Notes: generated by a model not told the origin, from the sequence alone. DNA of 64,000 nt from Acarospora socialis (GCA_025617375.2 JAMYGW020000016.1:1-64000); one strand, 5' to 3'; shown: positions 1 through 10,858, counted from the stretch's first letter. Made by a program: numbers and translations.

Positions 1-149
1 TAAATGATTGATTTGGGTTGTGTTATTTTCTTTAATTCAAAGATGAATAGATGTAAAGTATATAAAGAAATTAATAGAGTATAACAGAATTATTTTTGTT
101 AAATTATAAAACACTTAAACTAATTTCTTTTAAGAATTTTATTACTAAA

Positions 150-636
150 TAGATTACTATCTCTTGTAAAAAATTTTGGCCTTGGTTTATTGTTTGGAAT
201 CCCTGTAGTTACTAGCATAATGGCATATGCTAACACAGGAATTGTTATATCAGAGGAGGGGTTATTAGCTCAATTACAAGAGACATTAAGAGATTTAGAT
301 AGATATCTTGTTCAACTTAATAATTTTATAAACCAGTTTCATAACTTTGTAAGCCAAAATGATATTCTAGTAATTATTAATGAATCCGGATCTTTACAGA
401 TTGATGTCTCTGTAAGTCTAGATAACGTTACTGGCCAAAGCTATGCTAATAGAATTGAAGTGTTTGATCGGTTAATTCACCATCATATTCATGAGATTGA
501 ATCTTTACTAGAAAGAGCTAGTAATATTGAAAGTCAAATAAGGGACTTGAATAGTGATTATCTTACTCAATTAATTTCCTATAGAGAAAGACTTAGTTCA
601 TTAATTAGTAGTTATGGTCATACTATACAATCTTAG
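150..636 (+). pseudogene. Second copy of the cox1 C-terminal extension
   Basis: From about position 150 this matches, almost codon for codon, the 3' part of the cox1 gene at 36450-36938. It begins inside the extension (SLVKNFGLGL region) and runs to the same stop, ending SSYGHTIQS. The predicted protein has one hydrophobic stretch and then a heptad-like, Leu-rich region (LQETLRDLDRYLVQL) typical of a coiled coil. The core of cox1 is absent here, so it cannot make a cytochrome oxidase subunit. The reading frame is open for 148 codons from an internal TTG (190), so expression as a free protein is possible but unsupported. Downstream similarity to the cox1 3' flank continues to about 910, which shows a segmental duplication. 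Confidence 0.75.
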
Positions 637-729
637 TATTAATCCATAATTTAATTAAATGGCTAGCTCTTCCCTCTCTCTTTATCTTTTTTTATAGTTT
701 GTATATTAGATAACCATTGGTTATATATA

Positions 730-905
730 ATTTAAGGAAAGTAAAAAAGCTTAGTGTTGAGCAATCAGCAGGAAACCAAGAGACTTTTTAGAGTGTTAAA
801 AGGATCCGTCTTTTTTTGTTTGTTTGTTTAAAAAGTGGATCCCTAGTCTTGTAGGGATCCACAGAGACTAGACTACACGCGGTCATTTAATACAAATTTT
901 TGTAT
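730..905 (+). mobile_element. Fossil group I intron core (IB-like)
   Basis: Contains the group I Q-like motif (AATCAGCAGGAAACC, about 760) and an R-like motif followed by ACACGCGGTCATTTAATAC. These match 37040-37190 and the intact core in nad1 intron 2 (6360-6520). The S motif (GATATAGTCC) and the 5' guide region are missing, so this is a truncated relic that moved with the cox1-extension copy just upstream. Confidence 0.6.
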
Positions 906-1314
906 TGTACTTTTATTTAGGATAAAGTTTTTATTTAATAAAATATTGAAAAGATTACTAATAATTACATCTATGTTTTCTATCTTATTTATATAAATTG
1001 TATAAAAAAATCTTTAAATCTTTAGGTATTTTAATAGAGGTTTAACGATTTTAATTTGTGAAGTTATTATTAAAAATTCTTTGGCTTTAGTGTTTGCATT
1101 AAAAATTAAGAATTTATCTGGAATTATCATATTAGTTTTTAATCTAGTATTGTCTAGTATCGTATTTTAAGTAAAGCAATGAAAAATAAAGAGATTAAAT
1201 TATCTAAATGTAAATCTCTAATTTATTGAAGTATAAATTTACCTTATACAGTAGGAATAAAGATCTCTCAAACTTAATTAGAAATGAAAAAATTTTCTTT
1301 CTTCCTTTTTTAGG
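906..1314. other. No gene seen
   Basis: About 400 bp of AT-rich sequence between the intron-core relic and the LAGLIDADG relic. I see no RNA gene or conserved reading frame. Confidence 0.4.
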
Positions 1315-1800
1315 GTTAAAAAGTGTTATGGTAGGAATGTTATTATCTGACTGATATATATTATTCACCACTAAAAGTAAAAAAGGTCGTTTAGGATTAA
1401 CTCAATCTTTAGCTTATTAATCTTATGTATTTTTGGTTTTTAATATTTTGGTTCATTACTGAGCCAAAAGTACTGTATTAATTATAAGATCTATATTTGA
1501 TATATCAGTATTTAGTTTAGAAATTTGCACTAGATTCCTTTTTTGTGTTACAGAATTATATCATGATTATTTTGCTAATAAGTTTTTTTAATTAGGCATT
1601 AAACCTTGTATTTATAATGATCTTACACTTATTCTACTAGTTCATTGAATTAGGGTAGATCGAACATTTGATGGTATTATTTTATTATTCTGCACTTAAT
1701 CATATTTAGAAGATATTTTTAGACTAATAAACGTTTTAATGATTAAATCTGATATACATTGTACTATACGCTATTTTAAAAATTTTTATTCCAGAATCTA
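1315..1800 (+). pseudogene. Decayed LAGLIDADG_2 homing endonuclease
   Basis: With UGA read as Trp, fragments in several frames recall the LAGLIDADG_2 (DNA endonuclease) family: a segment around VMVGMLLSDWYI near the start (compare the GIIISDANI position in the intact enzyme at 29750-30488), then FCVTELYHDYF (compare [15 protein letters not shown]) and a following HWI segment. Stops and frame changes separate the pieces, so it is not functional. It is probably part of an old intron belonging to nad4, whose last exon follows at 3238. Confidence 0.45.
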
Positions 1801-1892
1801 TTTCTTTTGCATTACATAAAGCTTTTAAAATACCCCCATAAGTACCAATTATTAGTAATGAATATACTTCAGTATATTCTTGCCTTAATACT

Positions 1893-3198
1893 TTGCCTTA
1901 TACACAAGTTGTTAAACAATATTCCGATTCAGCATTTTCTTATAAATATATTGTTAATGATTTTAAAAATAAATCAGTTATTTATATGTGGTTTAATAAA
2001 GTTAAAAAAGAGGTTTACATAGGTAGTACAGTGGATGCTCAACAACGTTTAAGAAGATATTATTCTCTATCTAACCTAATTAATCAAAAAAATAGTCGAA
2101 TATGTAAAAGTATATTAAAATATGGTCATAATAACTACTCTTTTTTATATTACAAGTGTGTGGTGAAAAGGGTACTGTACCTTTACACATTCTTTTACAG
2201 AGAGAAAAGTTTTATTTGGATTGAGCTTTAAAAACATATGATTTAGGTGTTTTAAATCTGAGACCTGCAATAGGATTTGGAAAAAAATTTTAGACATTCA
2301 AATTAAACTATTTTTAAGTTAATAGGTAAAAAATATAAGCATGAGACTCGACCTATAATGAGGCTAGGCAAACTGAATAAAAATAATCCTAATTTCACTA
2401 AGTTAAATGTAGTTAGTCCCCTTTAATAACAATAATCCTAGAACTCTTTCTGATCCTCCTTACATTCTACCTAGTCAATAATTATAATCCTTTAACTTCT
2501 CTTTTAGAAAACAGTCTAATTAAGTAAAAGAGAAGAAATTAGTATATTTAGACGGAGTTCAAGATCTAATCCTGCAGCTTTTTCATTTGTAAATTCACCC
2601 GTTCAAAGTAAACGGTTATATACCGTGTGTGTTTTATCCTTAACTTTATACATTGACAGTTATTATATATATAATATACTCAATTCAAAATGCTCTTTCT
2701 ACTATGACATTGTATAATTTAATTCCGGATTTTTCACGGAGTATAACTTAAAGTTCTACTAGTCATTTTATTTTACACGCGTATTAAATAATTCACCTAA
2801 CTTTACAAGTGTCCCTCAAATTTGTACATCTAGATAATTTTAAAATTATGAAGATTAGTACGTGTATAGAAGTAATACATAAAGAAACAGGTAGAATAAC
2901 TATGTACTCTTCTTTATCAAAAGCAATAAAAGAGCTTAAGACTACTAGTAAAACTCTTAAAAGTTATATAGAAGATAAGACACTTTTTAGAGGAGAGTAT
3001 GAAATAAGAGATTGTAACCCTCAATCTATTGCTTTGCGTGTTAAAGTAACTAACCTAGAGACAAATACAATAGATGTATATGATTCAATTAGAAAAACTG
3101 CTAGGCGGCTTAATACAAGTGTCTCTACTATCCATAGACATCTCTCAAATAATACTCTTAAGCCTTTAAAAGGTAAATATAAAATAAGATTATTATAA
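1893..3198 (+). pseudogene. Broken GIY-YIG homing endonuclease with NUMOD3 and NUMOD1-like repeats
   Basis: The N-terminal third reads as a GIY-YIG nuclease: VIYMWFNKVKKEVYIGST then ILKYGHNNYSF (1893-2160). A NUMOD3-like stretch (KLIGKKYKHETRPIMRLG) lies near 2320-2380. The open frame at 2809-3198 holds two NUMOD1-like DNA-binding repeats, around VIHKETGRITMYSSLSKA and VTNLETNTIDVYDSIRKT, each followed by a helix-turn-helix-like segment and GKYKI or GEYEI. Several stops and frame changes lie between the parts. It is closely related to the relic at 58743-59667. It ends just before the nad4 exon, so it was probably intron-encoded and expressed with nad4. Confidence 0.6.
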
Positions 3199-3237
3199 AT
3201 AAAGATTTATTCTAGATGATATTTCTAATAGTTTGTA

Positions 3238-3607
3238 CTGTGGTGTGCCATTGACTTTAAATTTTGTAGGTGAATTTATGTCTTTATATGGTGTATTTGA
3301 AAGATTACCTTTATTAGGTGTTTTTGCAAGTTATTCTATTGTATTTTCTGCAGCTTATACTATATTTATGTTTAACAGAATAGTCTTTGGAGGGGCATTT
3401 TCTAAATATTTCCTGGTTAATATTTCTGACTTGAATAAACGTGAATTCTATATTTTATTAACATTAGTTTTGTTTACTGTAGTATTAGGGATATATCCTG
3501 CAGCAGTTCTAGATGGTTTACATTATCCTGTGTCTTGTTTAATCTATAGTAGCCCAATTGATTATGACATTAATAGTTTATACTGTTTATTACCTATTTT
3601 TGTATAG
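3238..3607 (+). CDS. nad4: NADH dehydrogenase subunit 4, last exon
   Basis: Encodes the C-terminal about 123 residues of Nad4, a proton-pumping antiporter-like membrane subunit of respiratory complex I. The signature GVPLTLNFVGEFMSLYG followed by FSAAYTIFMFNRI is diagnostic, and three hydrophobic segments are visible. The protein ends about 20 residues beyond the usual terminus (after LDGLHYPVSCLIY), stopping at TAG. The 5' border is inferred from where Nad4 similarity begins; the preceding intron contains only decayed endonucleases. The rest of nad4 is not in the window, so upstream exons must lie before position 1 or be joined some other way. Confidence 0.85.
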
Positions 3608-3622
3608 ATATACAAAAAAAGT

Positions 3623-3826
3623 ATGAAAAGTAAAAATACATTGTTTCAACCTTTAATAATTGGTTTAAAACAGGGATGATATACTCTTCTCTTACCTTCT
3701 AAAGTTATTGCTTTAAATAATTATCCTTTGGTTCGGATTTTTAAAGTTATAGGTGGTAGTTGGTATATTTATTATTTCAATTGGTATGTTTTATGTAGTT
3801 TACGCGCTAAAGATAAAACGAATTAA
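3623..3826 (+). CDS. Short ORF, N-terminal piece of an accessory membrane protein family
   Basis: An ATG-started frame of 67 codons, 15 nt after nad4. It reads GLKQGWYTLLLPSKVIALNN then PLVRIFKVIGG and a hydrophobic end. The same segment occurs, more decayed, at 8030-8170 after nad1 and at 54040-54170 after rns. From memory, not checked, it resembles unnamed conserved membrane proteins of fungal mitochondrial genomes. Compared with the nad1-linked copy it lacks the second half (VRNSPLD region and acidic tail), so it is probably a truncated family member. Function unknown. Confidence 0.45.
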
Positions 3827-3972
3827 AGTTATTGCTTTAATTAGATAAATAATGAACTTATATTTAATAATCATTATATTATTTTACTAGTAATCAATTT
3901 CAATTTGTTAAAGGATACTTTTAAATATTTAAAGATATCCGCTAAAATAAATAAAAAAATCGAAAAAAAAAA

Positions 3973-4044
3973 TTCTCATTAGCTTAATGGTTAGAGCTGG
4001 ATATTTCGGCTATCATGATCCAAGTTCAAGTCTTGGATGAGAAT
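3973..4044 (+). tRNA. trnR: tRNA-Arg (anticodon TCG), probable
   Basis: Folds as a 72-nt cloverleaf: acceptor TTCTCAT/ATGAGAA (7 bp), D arm GCT...AGC, a 4-bp anticodon stem GATA/TATC with loop TTTCGGC (anticodon TCG), and T arm CCAAG/CTTGG with a 7-nt loop TTCAAGT. The anticodon stem lacks a fifth pair. It lies between nad4 and nad1. A degraded relative with the same T arm and acceptor lies at 16094-16171. Confidence 0.65.
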
Positions 4045-4446
4045 ATAAAATTATATTCTAGAAAACACCCCTAAGTAAAAAGTATTTTATAATCTAAATA
4101 ATGAAATAATCGCCAAATTAGTTTCTTTTATTTAGCAATCTTATTTAAATAGTTAACTATCTCCCCTGTAATTCCAAAATTATACCTGTTTTTAACTTAA
4201 TATTAACACTTTTTACAATTATTTATCAAACTTTAGTCAAATGTACAAAGCTTAACCCATTCAAAACTTCAATTAATAATAGGTAAAATATTAATTCTTC
4301 AATAAAGTAAAAATAAAAAAGAATAAAAAAAATTCATTTTTACAAGATAAAGATATGTTTATCGTTAACCTAATAATTTTTTAATCTAAATAATTGTTGT
4401 GTAACTTTTATTTCGTTTTAAGAAAATTAGACGTTTTTATTTTAAA
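4045..4446. other. Intergenic, no gene seen
   Basis: AT-rich spacer between tRNA-Arg and nad1. No convincing ORF, tRNA or repeat. Confidence 0.4.
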
Positions 4447-7400
4447 ATGTTATATATACCAACTATTGTATCTATATTAGAAGTTTTATTAATAACGGTT
4501 CCTGTTTTATTAACGGTTGCCTTTGTAACTATAGCTGAGAGAAAAACTATGGCTAGTATGCAAAGAAGATTAGGGCCTAATATTGTAGGATACTACGGTC
4601 TTTTACAAGCATTTGCAGACGCTCTTAAACTTCTCTTAAAAGAATACGTATCACCTAGTCAAGCTAATTTAATCTTATTTTTTTTGGGACCTATAATTAC
4701 TTTAGTGTTTTCTCTTTTAGGTTATGCAGTTATACCTTATGGTCCTGGTTTATCTTTATCAGATTTTAACCTCGGGATACTCTATGTGTTAGCTGTATCT
4801 TCATTGTCTACATATGGTATATTATTAGCAGGTTGATCTGCTAATTCTAAATATGCTTTTTTAGGGTCAAAGTGGCCCAATAAAGACGAAAATCTTTATT
4901 TAAAACAAACTATATGCGAGAAATTCAGAGAGCAAAATACGCTCACTTTATTAGATACTTTATAACACCCTGTTTTTATCTAAAACGTATTAAAATTATA
5001 ATATGTTTAATTTTAGTCTCGATGAGTTTATACTCAAAAATACAATATGGGGCTCTAAAGTAAAAATTCTTTTAAAGATGAAAAACTCGCAAGTAACCAA
5101 AGCGTTTAACTCGTTAGTAGGAACTTCAGAGGCCATACGTTTGTTATCTCTATATTATTTATACAAATTTAGTAAAAGATTATCTTTAAAAATTATTTAA
5201 GGCTGTAGATTTTACATACGAATTCCCCAGCCTGAAAATCCTATAAGTAAAAGTTGAAATAAATGGTTAGCGGGACTAATAGATGGAGATTGTTTTTTTC
5301 ATTTAACTAAAAAAGGTTATGCTAGCTTAGAAATAACTATGGATATTAGAGATATCCACGCATTACAAATAATTAAAAATGTTTATGGTGGATCGGTTAA
5401 ACTTGTATCTGGTAAAATGCGCTAAGGTATTGTTTACGTCATAAACAGGGATTTTTAGCTTTAGTGCATGACGTAAACGGTGAAAGAAGAAATTCTTACA
5501 GATTATAGCAATTAAATAAAATTTGTTTAAAGTATGCAATAACTCTTAGTTATCCAGAGAAATAAAAATATGAAAATGCTTGACTTTCTGGGCTTTTTTG
5601 ATTCTGACTGATCTGTAACGTTAAATATAAGTAATTCACAATTAGCTATTACTTTAACTCAAAAAACCAGTGAAATTTTACATCCTTTAATTGAACTTTA
5701 TTGGGGTTCTATTTATATAGATAGAACAACAAACTCGTTTAAATGGTATATTACTGACAAAAAAGGTATATTAAAGCTAATTGAATATTAAAAAAAAATA
5801 TCCATCTAGGACTTTAGACTTTTATTAATACCTAAATGCTAGGAGTTAAAAGATATGGAAGCTCATAAAGCATTACCGGAACATAGCCCTTTTTTAGCCA
5901 AAAGTTGGAAACTTTTTACAGATAAATTAGCTAAATATTAAATTTAAATACTTTACAGTTTTTTATTTTTAATAATGTAATATACTAAATCAAAAGAGAT
6001 AAAGATATGGTCCATATATTATATATATATTGCACTTAGAAGTACAGCTCAACTAATTAGCTATGAATTAATTTTAAGTTCTGCTATCTTATTAGTTATT
6101 TTACTTACTGGTAGTCTAAACTTAAATGTTGTCGTAGAAGCTCAGAGAGCTATTTGATTTATAATCCCATTATTCCCTATATTTGTTATTTTCTTTATAG
6201 GATCCGTTGCAGAAACGAATAGAGCTCCTTTTGATTTAGCTGAGGCTAAGGAATAAATTATTACTAATAGATATGATTTGGCCTCGTTAAAGACTGCTAT
6301 ATGCTGGAAACCTCCTATAACTAAGATACTCTAATTTAAGTAAAATAAAGTAAAAAAGCTTAGTGTTGAGCAATCAGCAGGAAACCAAGAGACTGCCTAA
6401 ATAGTCTTACGAGGATCCGTGTTTGTTTAAAATATGGATCCCTAGTCTTGTTGGGATCCTCAGAGACTAGACTACACGCGGTCATTTAATACAAATTTTT
6501 GTATTGAATATGATATAGTCCATTATAATATTAATATAATCCTGAAAGATGTTTCTATGCATAATTTTGCTATAAATACCACACCGTTTAGGTGGAGTTA
6601 TTCTACTCTTTCATTTTCACCTAGACCGTCTTCATGTTTACCTTGTCCTGTTTTTTTTATAACTTAGACTATAAGGCTTATATAAGATATTACCGTTATT
6701 TACTAAAAGATAAAGGAGGTATTTATTGCTTTTTCAATACTTTTAAAAATATGCTCTATATCGGTAGCGCAAAAGATTTATATCTAACACTTCTTTAGTA
6801 TCTTCTAGGTAAAAAGTCAAATATTGCGTTAAAAAGAGAAATCGCAAAACATGGTTTAGATAAATTCCACTTTTATATGAGTATTTTTCTTAGAGTAATA
6901 AACTTATTAGTAATAAAAATCTTACTGATTTAGAGACTAGCTAGCTTGAAAATTTTTACTTTAAAACTTTATATAATTTTAACAAACCGCTAGAAGTCTT
7001 AGAGGTTATAAACATACAGAAGAGGCTATGCTAAATATGTTAAATAGATTTATATTTAAGCATAACACCCTATGTTTGGTAAAACCCATTCGGAACAAGC
7101 TAGAAAATTAATAAGTAAACCTTGTCAATTAAATACCATTTATGGGTAAAAACACCCTTAATTAACTAAAATAAAAATTAGTGAAAAAAATAATAAACAC
7201 CTTAACCGTATGGGTATTTATGACTTAAATAATAATTTAGTTAAAAAGTTTAAGAATAACGCCGAGTTAGCTAAACATCTAAAGATATCTTTAGATACCA
7301 TTGGTAAATATTTAAAATCAGGGCAAATTTAGAATAAAAATGTTATTTTAAGGTAAACCAGACATAAGGAAGATAGCCTTACACCTTTTGTCTTTTTATA

Positions 7401-8058
7401 CTATATTATATTATCGGAATCTGAATTAGTTAGTGGGTTTATGACAGAACATTCTGCAGTTATCTTTGTGTTCTTTTTTTTGGCTGAATATGCGAGTATC
7501 GTTCTTATATGTATATTAACTAGTATATTATTCCTTGGAGGTTATTTATTAAACTTTATGCCTTTAATTGCGAGTTTAATGGAATTTCTAGATATTTTGA
7601 CGGTTAATTTTTTTATTTTAATTGATAACATTACATTATTAATATGAAAATTAATTTTTTTTGATTATATTATTGATATTCCTTACGATAAATATATAGA
7701 ATTTAATTTTTATAAAAAATATAATCTATCTATAATGGATGAAAATACATTCTTTGATCCTTCAATGGAAGGAATGTTTAATGGTATAATTATAGGACTA
7801 AAAGCTTGTATTATGATTTTCATATTTATTTGGTCGAGAGCCTCATTCCCTCGTATAAGATTTGATCAATTAATGTCATTCTGTTGAACAATCTTATTGC
7901 CTATTGTTATTGCCTTTATTGTATTAGTTCCATGTATTTTATATAGCTTTGAAATAATTCCTACAAACGTTTATCTAATGTATGTACCATTTTTTGTATT
8001 AAATAAAAACAAAAATAAAAGTAATAATAAAACTTTAAACGTATCCTTATTGGCTTAA
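4447..8058 (+). CDS. nad1: NADH dehydrogenase subunit 1 (3 exons)
   Basis: Membrane subunit of complex I at the quinone site. Exons 4447-4867, 6033-6247 and 7417-8058 (including stop) keep frame across both introns and follow the group I rule (T before, G at the intron end). Signatures: [48 protein letters not shown] then ESELVSGF, and [19 protein letters not shown] is Trp at several places. The product is about 425 residues, longer than usual. Exon 3 carries roughly 55 extra residues between [11 protein letters not shown] and [13 protein letters not shown], and the C-terminus has a 25-residue basic/Asn-rich tail after [10 protein letters not shown] second, degraded copy of the 3' end lies at 9622-9762, which suggests that the present C-terminus was brought in by the downstream element. 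Confidence 0.93.
4868..6032 (+). mobile_element. nad1 intron 1 (group I)
   Basis: Interrupts nad1 after GGG T in ...AFLG|S. It begins after T and ends in G (6032). It holds a decayed LAGLIDADG reading frame, and near its 3' end an S-like motif (AAAGATATGGTCC, about 6001). The encoded enzyme is close to the intact one in cox1 intron 4 (22596-23531), so these introns are relatives in different host genes. Confidence 0.75.
5210..5830 (+). pseudogene. Decayed LAGLIDADG endonuclease in nad1 intron 1
   Basis: Reads [20 protein letters not shown], then [20 protein letters not shown], then, after stops and frame changes, the second half [16 protein letters not shown] and [11 protein letters not shown]. 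The first catalytic motif ends GDC rather than GDG. Several in-frame TAA/TAG and frame changes mean it cannot yield a full enzyme. The best intact relative here is cox1 intron 4. Confidence 0.7.
6248..7416 (+). mobile_element. nad1 intron 2 (group I, IB-like, complete core)
   Basis: Inserted between ...DLAEA and ESELV, ending in G at 7416. The core shows ATATGCTGGAAACC, Q-like GAGCAATCAGCAGGAAACC (about 6368), R-like CAGAGACTAG with ACACGCGG, and S-like GATATAGTCC (about 6512). The core is nearly identical to those of cox1 introns 10 and 13 and to the truncated cores at 730 and 37040. A GIY-YIG relic follows the core. Confidence 0.8.
6655..7355 (+). pseudogene. Decayed GIY-YIG endonuclease in nad1 intron 2
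   Basis: The N-terminus reads [20 protein letters not shown] (the GIY and YIG motifs are preserved), then [16 protein letters not shown]. Later come NUMOD3-like pieces ([13 protein letters not shown]) and a NUMOD1-like end ([20 protein letters not shown], 7207-7266). Multiple stops and frame changes make it a pseudogene. It lies after the intron core. Confidence 0.65.
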
Positions 8059-8700
8059 AACATGGATGAAATCTACCTAGTTTACCCGTTTATGTAAATA
8101 ATTGCCATAATTATTAACTTGTTAGTATTTTTAGAGTTATTGGCGGTATTTCCATTATATTATTTTTATCTTCTCCTAGTTGAATAGGAGATTCCTATTT
8201 ATATTGGACTATATTTACATTAGCTATGCTGGATTATATATATATTATTGGAATTAATTTTATGAAGTTATATTGTTTACTTATAAAGGAGCAACAAGTT
8301 AGAGGTTAGAAATTCACCTTTGGACCTTATTGCAACTCTTTTTGTTAAATTAGCCGCTTGAGTTAAAGCGGCTAGTGTTGCAGGAGGCGCAAAAGCTACT
8401 ATTTTAGGTTTAAGTTTTGGTGCTGATAAGCTTTTACAAGAAGCGGGACATCCCGCTGTATTTCAAAAAGCGGTAGGTAATCAATTAGGTAATATATTGT
8501 CTCGTTTAGGTTATCTAGGTAATAATGAGTATCTTGAACTCCAAAAAAAGTTGGTTGATGTCAAAAAAAGGGCTAAAAATATTGAGGAATTGAGTAAAAT
8601 ACTAGATGAAATGGAAAATAGCGATTATTTTGCTGAAGTGAAAAAATACTTAAAGGAATTCAAAGAGGAATTAAAGAACTTCAAAATGAGAAAAAGGTAA
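8030..8700 (+). pseudogene. Accessory membrane protein ORF after nad1, mildly broken
   Basis: The first part matches the 67-residue ORF at 3623 (GLK.GW...FRVIGGIS, overlapping the nad1 stop). A hydrophobic segment follows (YWTIFTLAMLDYIYIIGINF), then after one frame change VRNSPLDLIATLFVKLAAWV, an Ala/Gly-rich stretch (ASVAGGAKATILGLSFGADK), and an acidic helical tail ending at TAA 8698-8700. I recall unnamed fungal mitochondrial proteins with a VRNSPL motif; this cannot be checked here. A more decayed copy is at 54040-54770. Possibly co-transcribed with nad1. Function unknown. Confidence 0.5.
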
Positions 8701-8752
8701 AAGAAGTTCAACAAAGTCGAATTTTGGCTGAATTGAAAAATATAAAGAAAAA

Positions 8753-9639
8753 TTGATAATAATGACAAACTTTGTTTCTCTTTTGAAAAAAAACATCGTT
8801 CACTTTTTTTTTGCTAAAGTAAATAGAAGCTTCCATTCATCTTATCTATTGTATAAAAATCAACCTTTATTTTTACCTTTTGTAGAAACGTTTACCTCTC
8901 TTGATAGGAAATCAACTTTAAAATCAATTGTAAAAAAACTTAAATTAGTAAGTGATGTTTACGCTTTTAAACATAATTATTTAAATAAATACTATATAGG
9001 TAGCTGCTATGATCTATCTGTTAGAATTATGGATCATATAAAAGGTAGAAATTCTAATCTATATTTACAACGTGCTTTTTTAAAGCACGGTTTAAAAGGT
9101 TTTCTTTAATTATTTTAAAAATTTTGCCGTATGATTCAAACTTTACTCTAACAGAATTTGGTGATTAATTAATTAAATTAGAACAAAAATATTTGGATTT
9201 CTTTGTAGATAAAGACAAATATAATATTAAGCATAAGGCTGGTAAAAACAGGTTAGGTGCTAAACATACTGAAGCAACTAGAAAATTACTTAGAGAATTA
9301 AGAAAGCTAAATCCTTCGTTTAAGGGTAAAACTCATAGTATTGAAGAAAGAAAAAGAATAAGTGAACGTACAAAGGGTTCAAACAATCCTATGTATAAAA
9401 AACTTGTTTCGGAAGAGAATAAAAAACTTATCTCTAAACTTTTTAGGATATCTATTTATTTATATGATGCAAACACTTTTAGGTTAATAGCTGAATATAA
9501 AAGTCATAAAGATTTAATTAAAGCATATAATATCTCAACTAAAACTGTTGTTAAATACAAAGACACAGGTAAAGTATTTATAAATAAATATATTATCTCT
9601 TGTTTTCCTTTTTCATCTAAGGGGAGCATCATTCCCTAG
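8753..9639 (+). pseudogene. GIY-YIG homing endonuclease downstream of nad1, lightly broken
   Basis: Two open frames belong to one enzyme. The first (8753-9109) holds VSDVYAFKHNYLNKYYIGSC (a diverged GIY...YIG pair) and LQRAFLKHGLKGF. The second (9193-9639) holds a NUMOD3-type region (GAKHTEATRKLLRELRKLNP and ISERTKGSNNPMY) and a NUMOD1-like end (SIYLYDANTFRLIAEYKSHK). A frame change and a stop near 9108-9170 separate them. It is not inside an intron: it sits between the present nad1 3' end and a discarded copy of that 3' end, and its last codons overlap that copy. This is the layout expected for a mobile gene-end replacement element. Confidence 0.65.
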
Positions 9640-9762
9640 AATAAGATTTGATAAATTAATGTAATTTTGTTCAACAATCTTATTACCGATCGTTATTGCT
9701 TTTATTATATTAGTTCCATGTATCTTATATAGCTTTGAAATAATCCCTAGCAATATAATACT
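9622..9762 (+). pseudogene. Displaced copy of the nad1 3' end
   Basis: Encodes [13 protein letters not shown], a stop, then [20 protein letters not shown] and EIIPSNIILF before a stop. It aligns with nad1 exon 3 at about 7840-7970 but has its own, short, normal-looking terminus, whereas the nad1 in use has an unusual tail. It is most simply the former native nad1 3' end left behind when a new C-terminal segment plus the GIY-YIG gene inserted upstream. Confidence 0.8.
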
Positions 9763-10380
9763 GTTCTAAAAGTATTTTTTACTTTTTAATTTTTTTGGTA
9801 TCTTATTTAGTATGAGATAAACCCAAATAAAAAGTAATAAGGTCTCTTAAATTATCTTTTAATCTTTTTATAGTTTTTATGTTTTCACAGATTAGATTTT
9901 TTTGCAATCTAAAATTAATAGGCAAGGCTACAAAAAATATTTAAACTATCCTTTATTTTTATATAAAAAAAGTATAAATTTTAAATTACCCATTAAATAT
10001 TATTGAATATACTTATTTTGTATTTATATTGTACTTTACAATGCCTTAAAAGAATAAAATTATAGTTATTTTATAAATAATAACTAAACAATATTAAAAC
10101 TCATTATAATGATTAGATATAAAGTATGCTTATAGTCATTTTACTCACTCACATAGAGCATACAAACTACAAAAAATTTAAGGGTATATTATTGCGGCAA
10201 GGATTGTTTCTAACCATTATAAATAGACTAATTATAGAGATTTAGAATCTATTTAAGTAATAACAATATAGATTAAGAAAATTTTTACAGAAATTTTAGG
10301 ATTAATTGTTAGTTTAGATTGAATTTGTAAGTAATACTAGGTTGAGATATGCTTATTTACTATTTTACATTAAGGAACAA
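9763..10380. other. Intergenic, no gene seen
   Basis: AT-rich, with no convincing ORF. It separates the nad1-associated element from a group of tRNA-like segments. Confidence 0.4.
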
Positions 10381-10460
10381 ACCTAGTCTACCCGGTTAGC
10401 ATATAAGTAATGCAACCGTTTTGTAATGGGTAGATGTAAGTGCGATACTTGCACTGGGCT
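10381..10460 (+). tRNA. tRNA-like segment, possibly tRNA-Thr (TGT)
   Basis: Acceptor-like ACCTAGT/ACTGGGC (first pair mismatched), T arm GTAAG/CTTGC with a 7-nt loop, and an anticodon region TTTTGTAA containing TGT. The D and anticodon stems pair poorly and the length (80 nt) is high, so this may be a decayed tRNA. Confidence 0.35.
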
Positions 10461-10704
10461 CATAGCATTGACTAGAAGAAACATAATTGCAAAAGCAATA
10501 TAAAATTAGAATTAGACACAAATATTTAAAAACGTGAGGTAATATTAACATAATTGCAAAAAAGAAATAAAGATTAAAGATTAAATTTACTAACTTAAAT
10601 ATATTAAGTTAATAAAGAGTGCACACCCCTTTTTGCTAAAGTTTAGAAATAAATAAAATTAATTTTTACTTATATCACAAAATAAAATATATATATAATA
10701 AACA

Positions 10705-10775
10705 TGGGGATTTATGTAATAGTAAGATAATCGGCTTATGCCCAGGATATAGGGGTGCAAATCCTCTGTCCGCAT
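10705..10775 (+). tRNA. tRNA-like segment, anticodon unclear
   Basis: Acceptor TGGGGAT/GTCCGCA pairs with one mismatch, and the T arm AGGGG/CCTCT with loop TGCAAAT is good. The anticodon arm (around CGGCTTATGCC) does not form a regular 5-bp stem, so identity cannot be assigned. Probably a degraded tRNA. Confidence 0.35.
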
Positions 10776-10790
10776 TTTAAATTTTATTAA

Positions 10791-10858
10791 GCCTATAGCT
10801 TAATTGGCAAGTAAAATTCTCATGATAGCTCAAATGAGTGTTCGATTCATTATTGTCT
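10791..10858 (+). tRNA. tRNA-like segment, possibly tRNA-Met (CAT)
   Basis: Acceptor GCCTATA/TATTGTC has five of seven pairs, the D arm AGCTTAATTGGCAAGT looks normal, the T arm ATGAG/TTCAT has loop TGTTCGA, and the anticodon region CTCATGA would give CAT. The anticodon stem is weak, so it may be a pseudogene. Confidence 0.35.

Noticed and set aside
1807-2022. 71-codon frame overlapping the GIY-YIG relic
   Set aside because: Overlaps a frame with recognisable GIY-YIG motifs and has none itself; a shadow frame.
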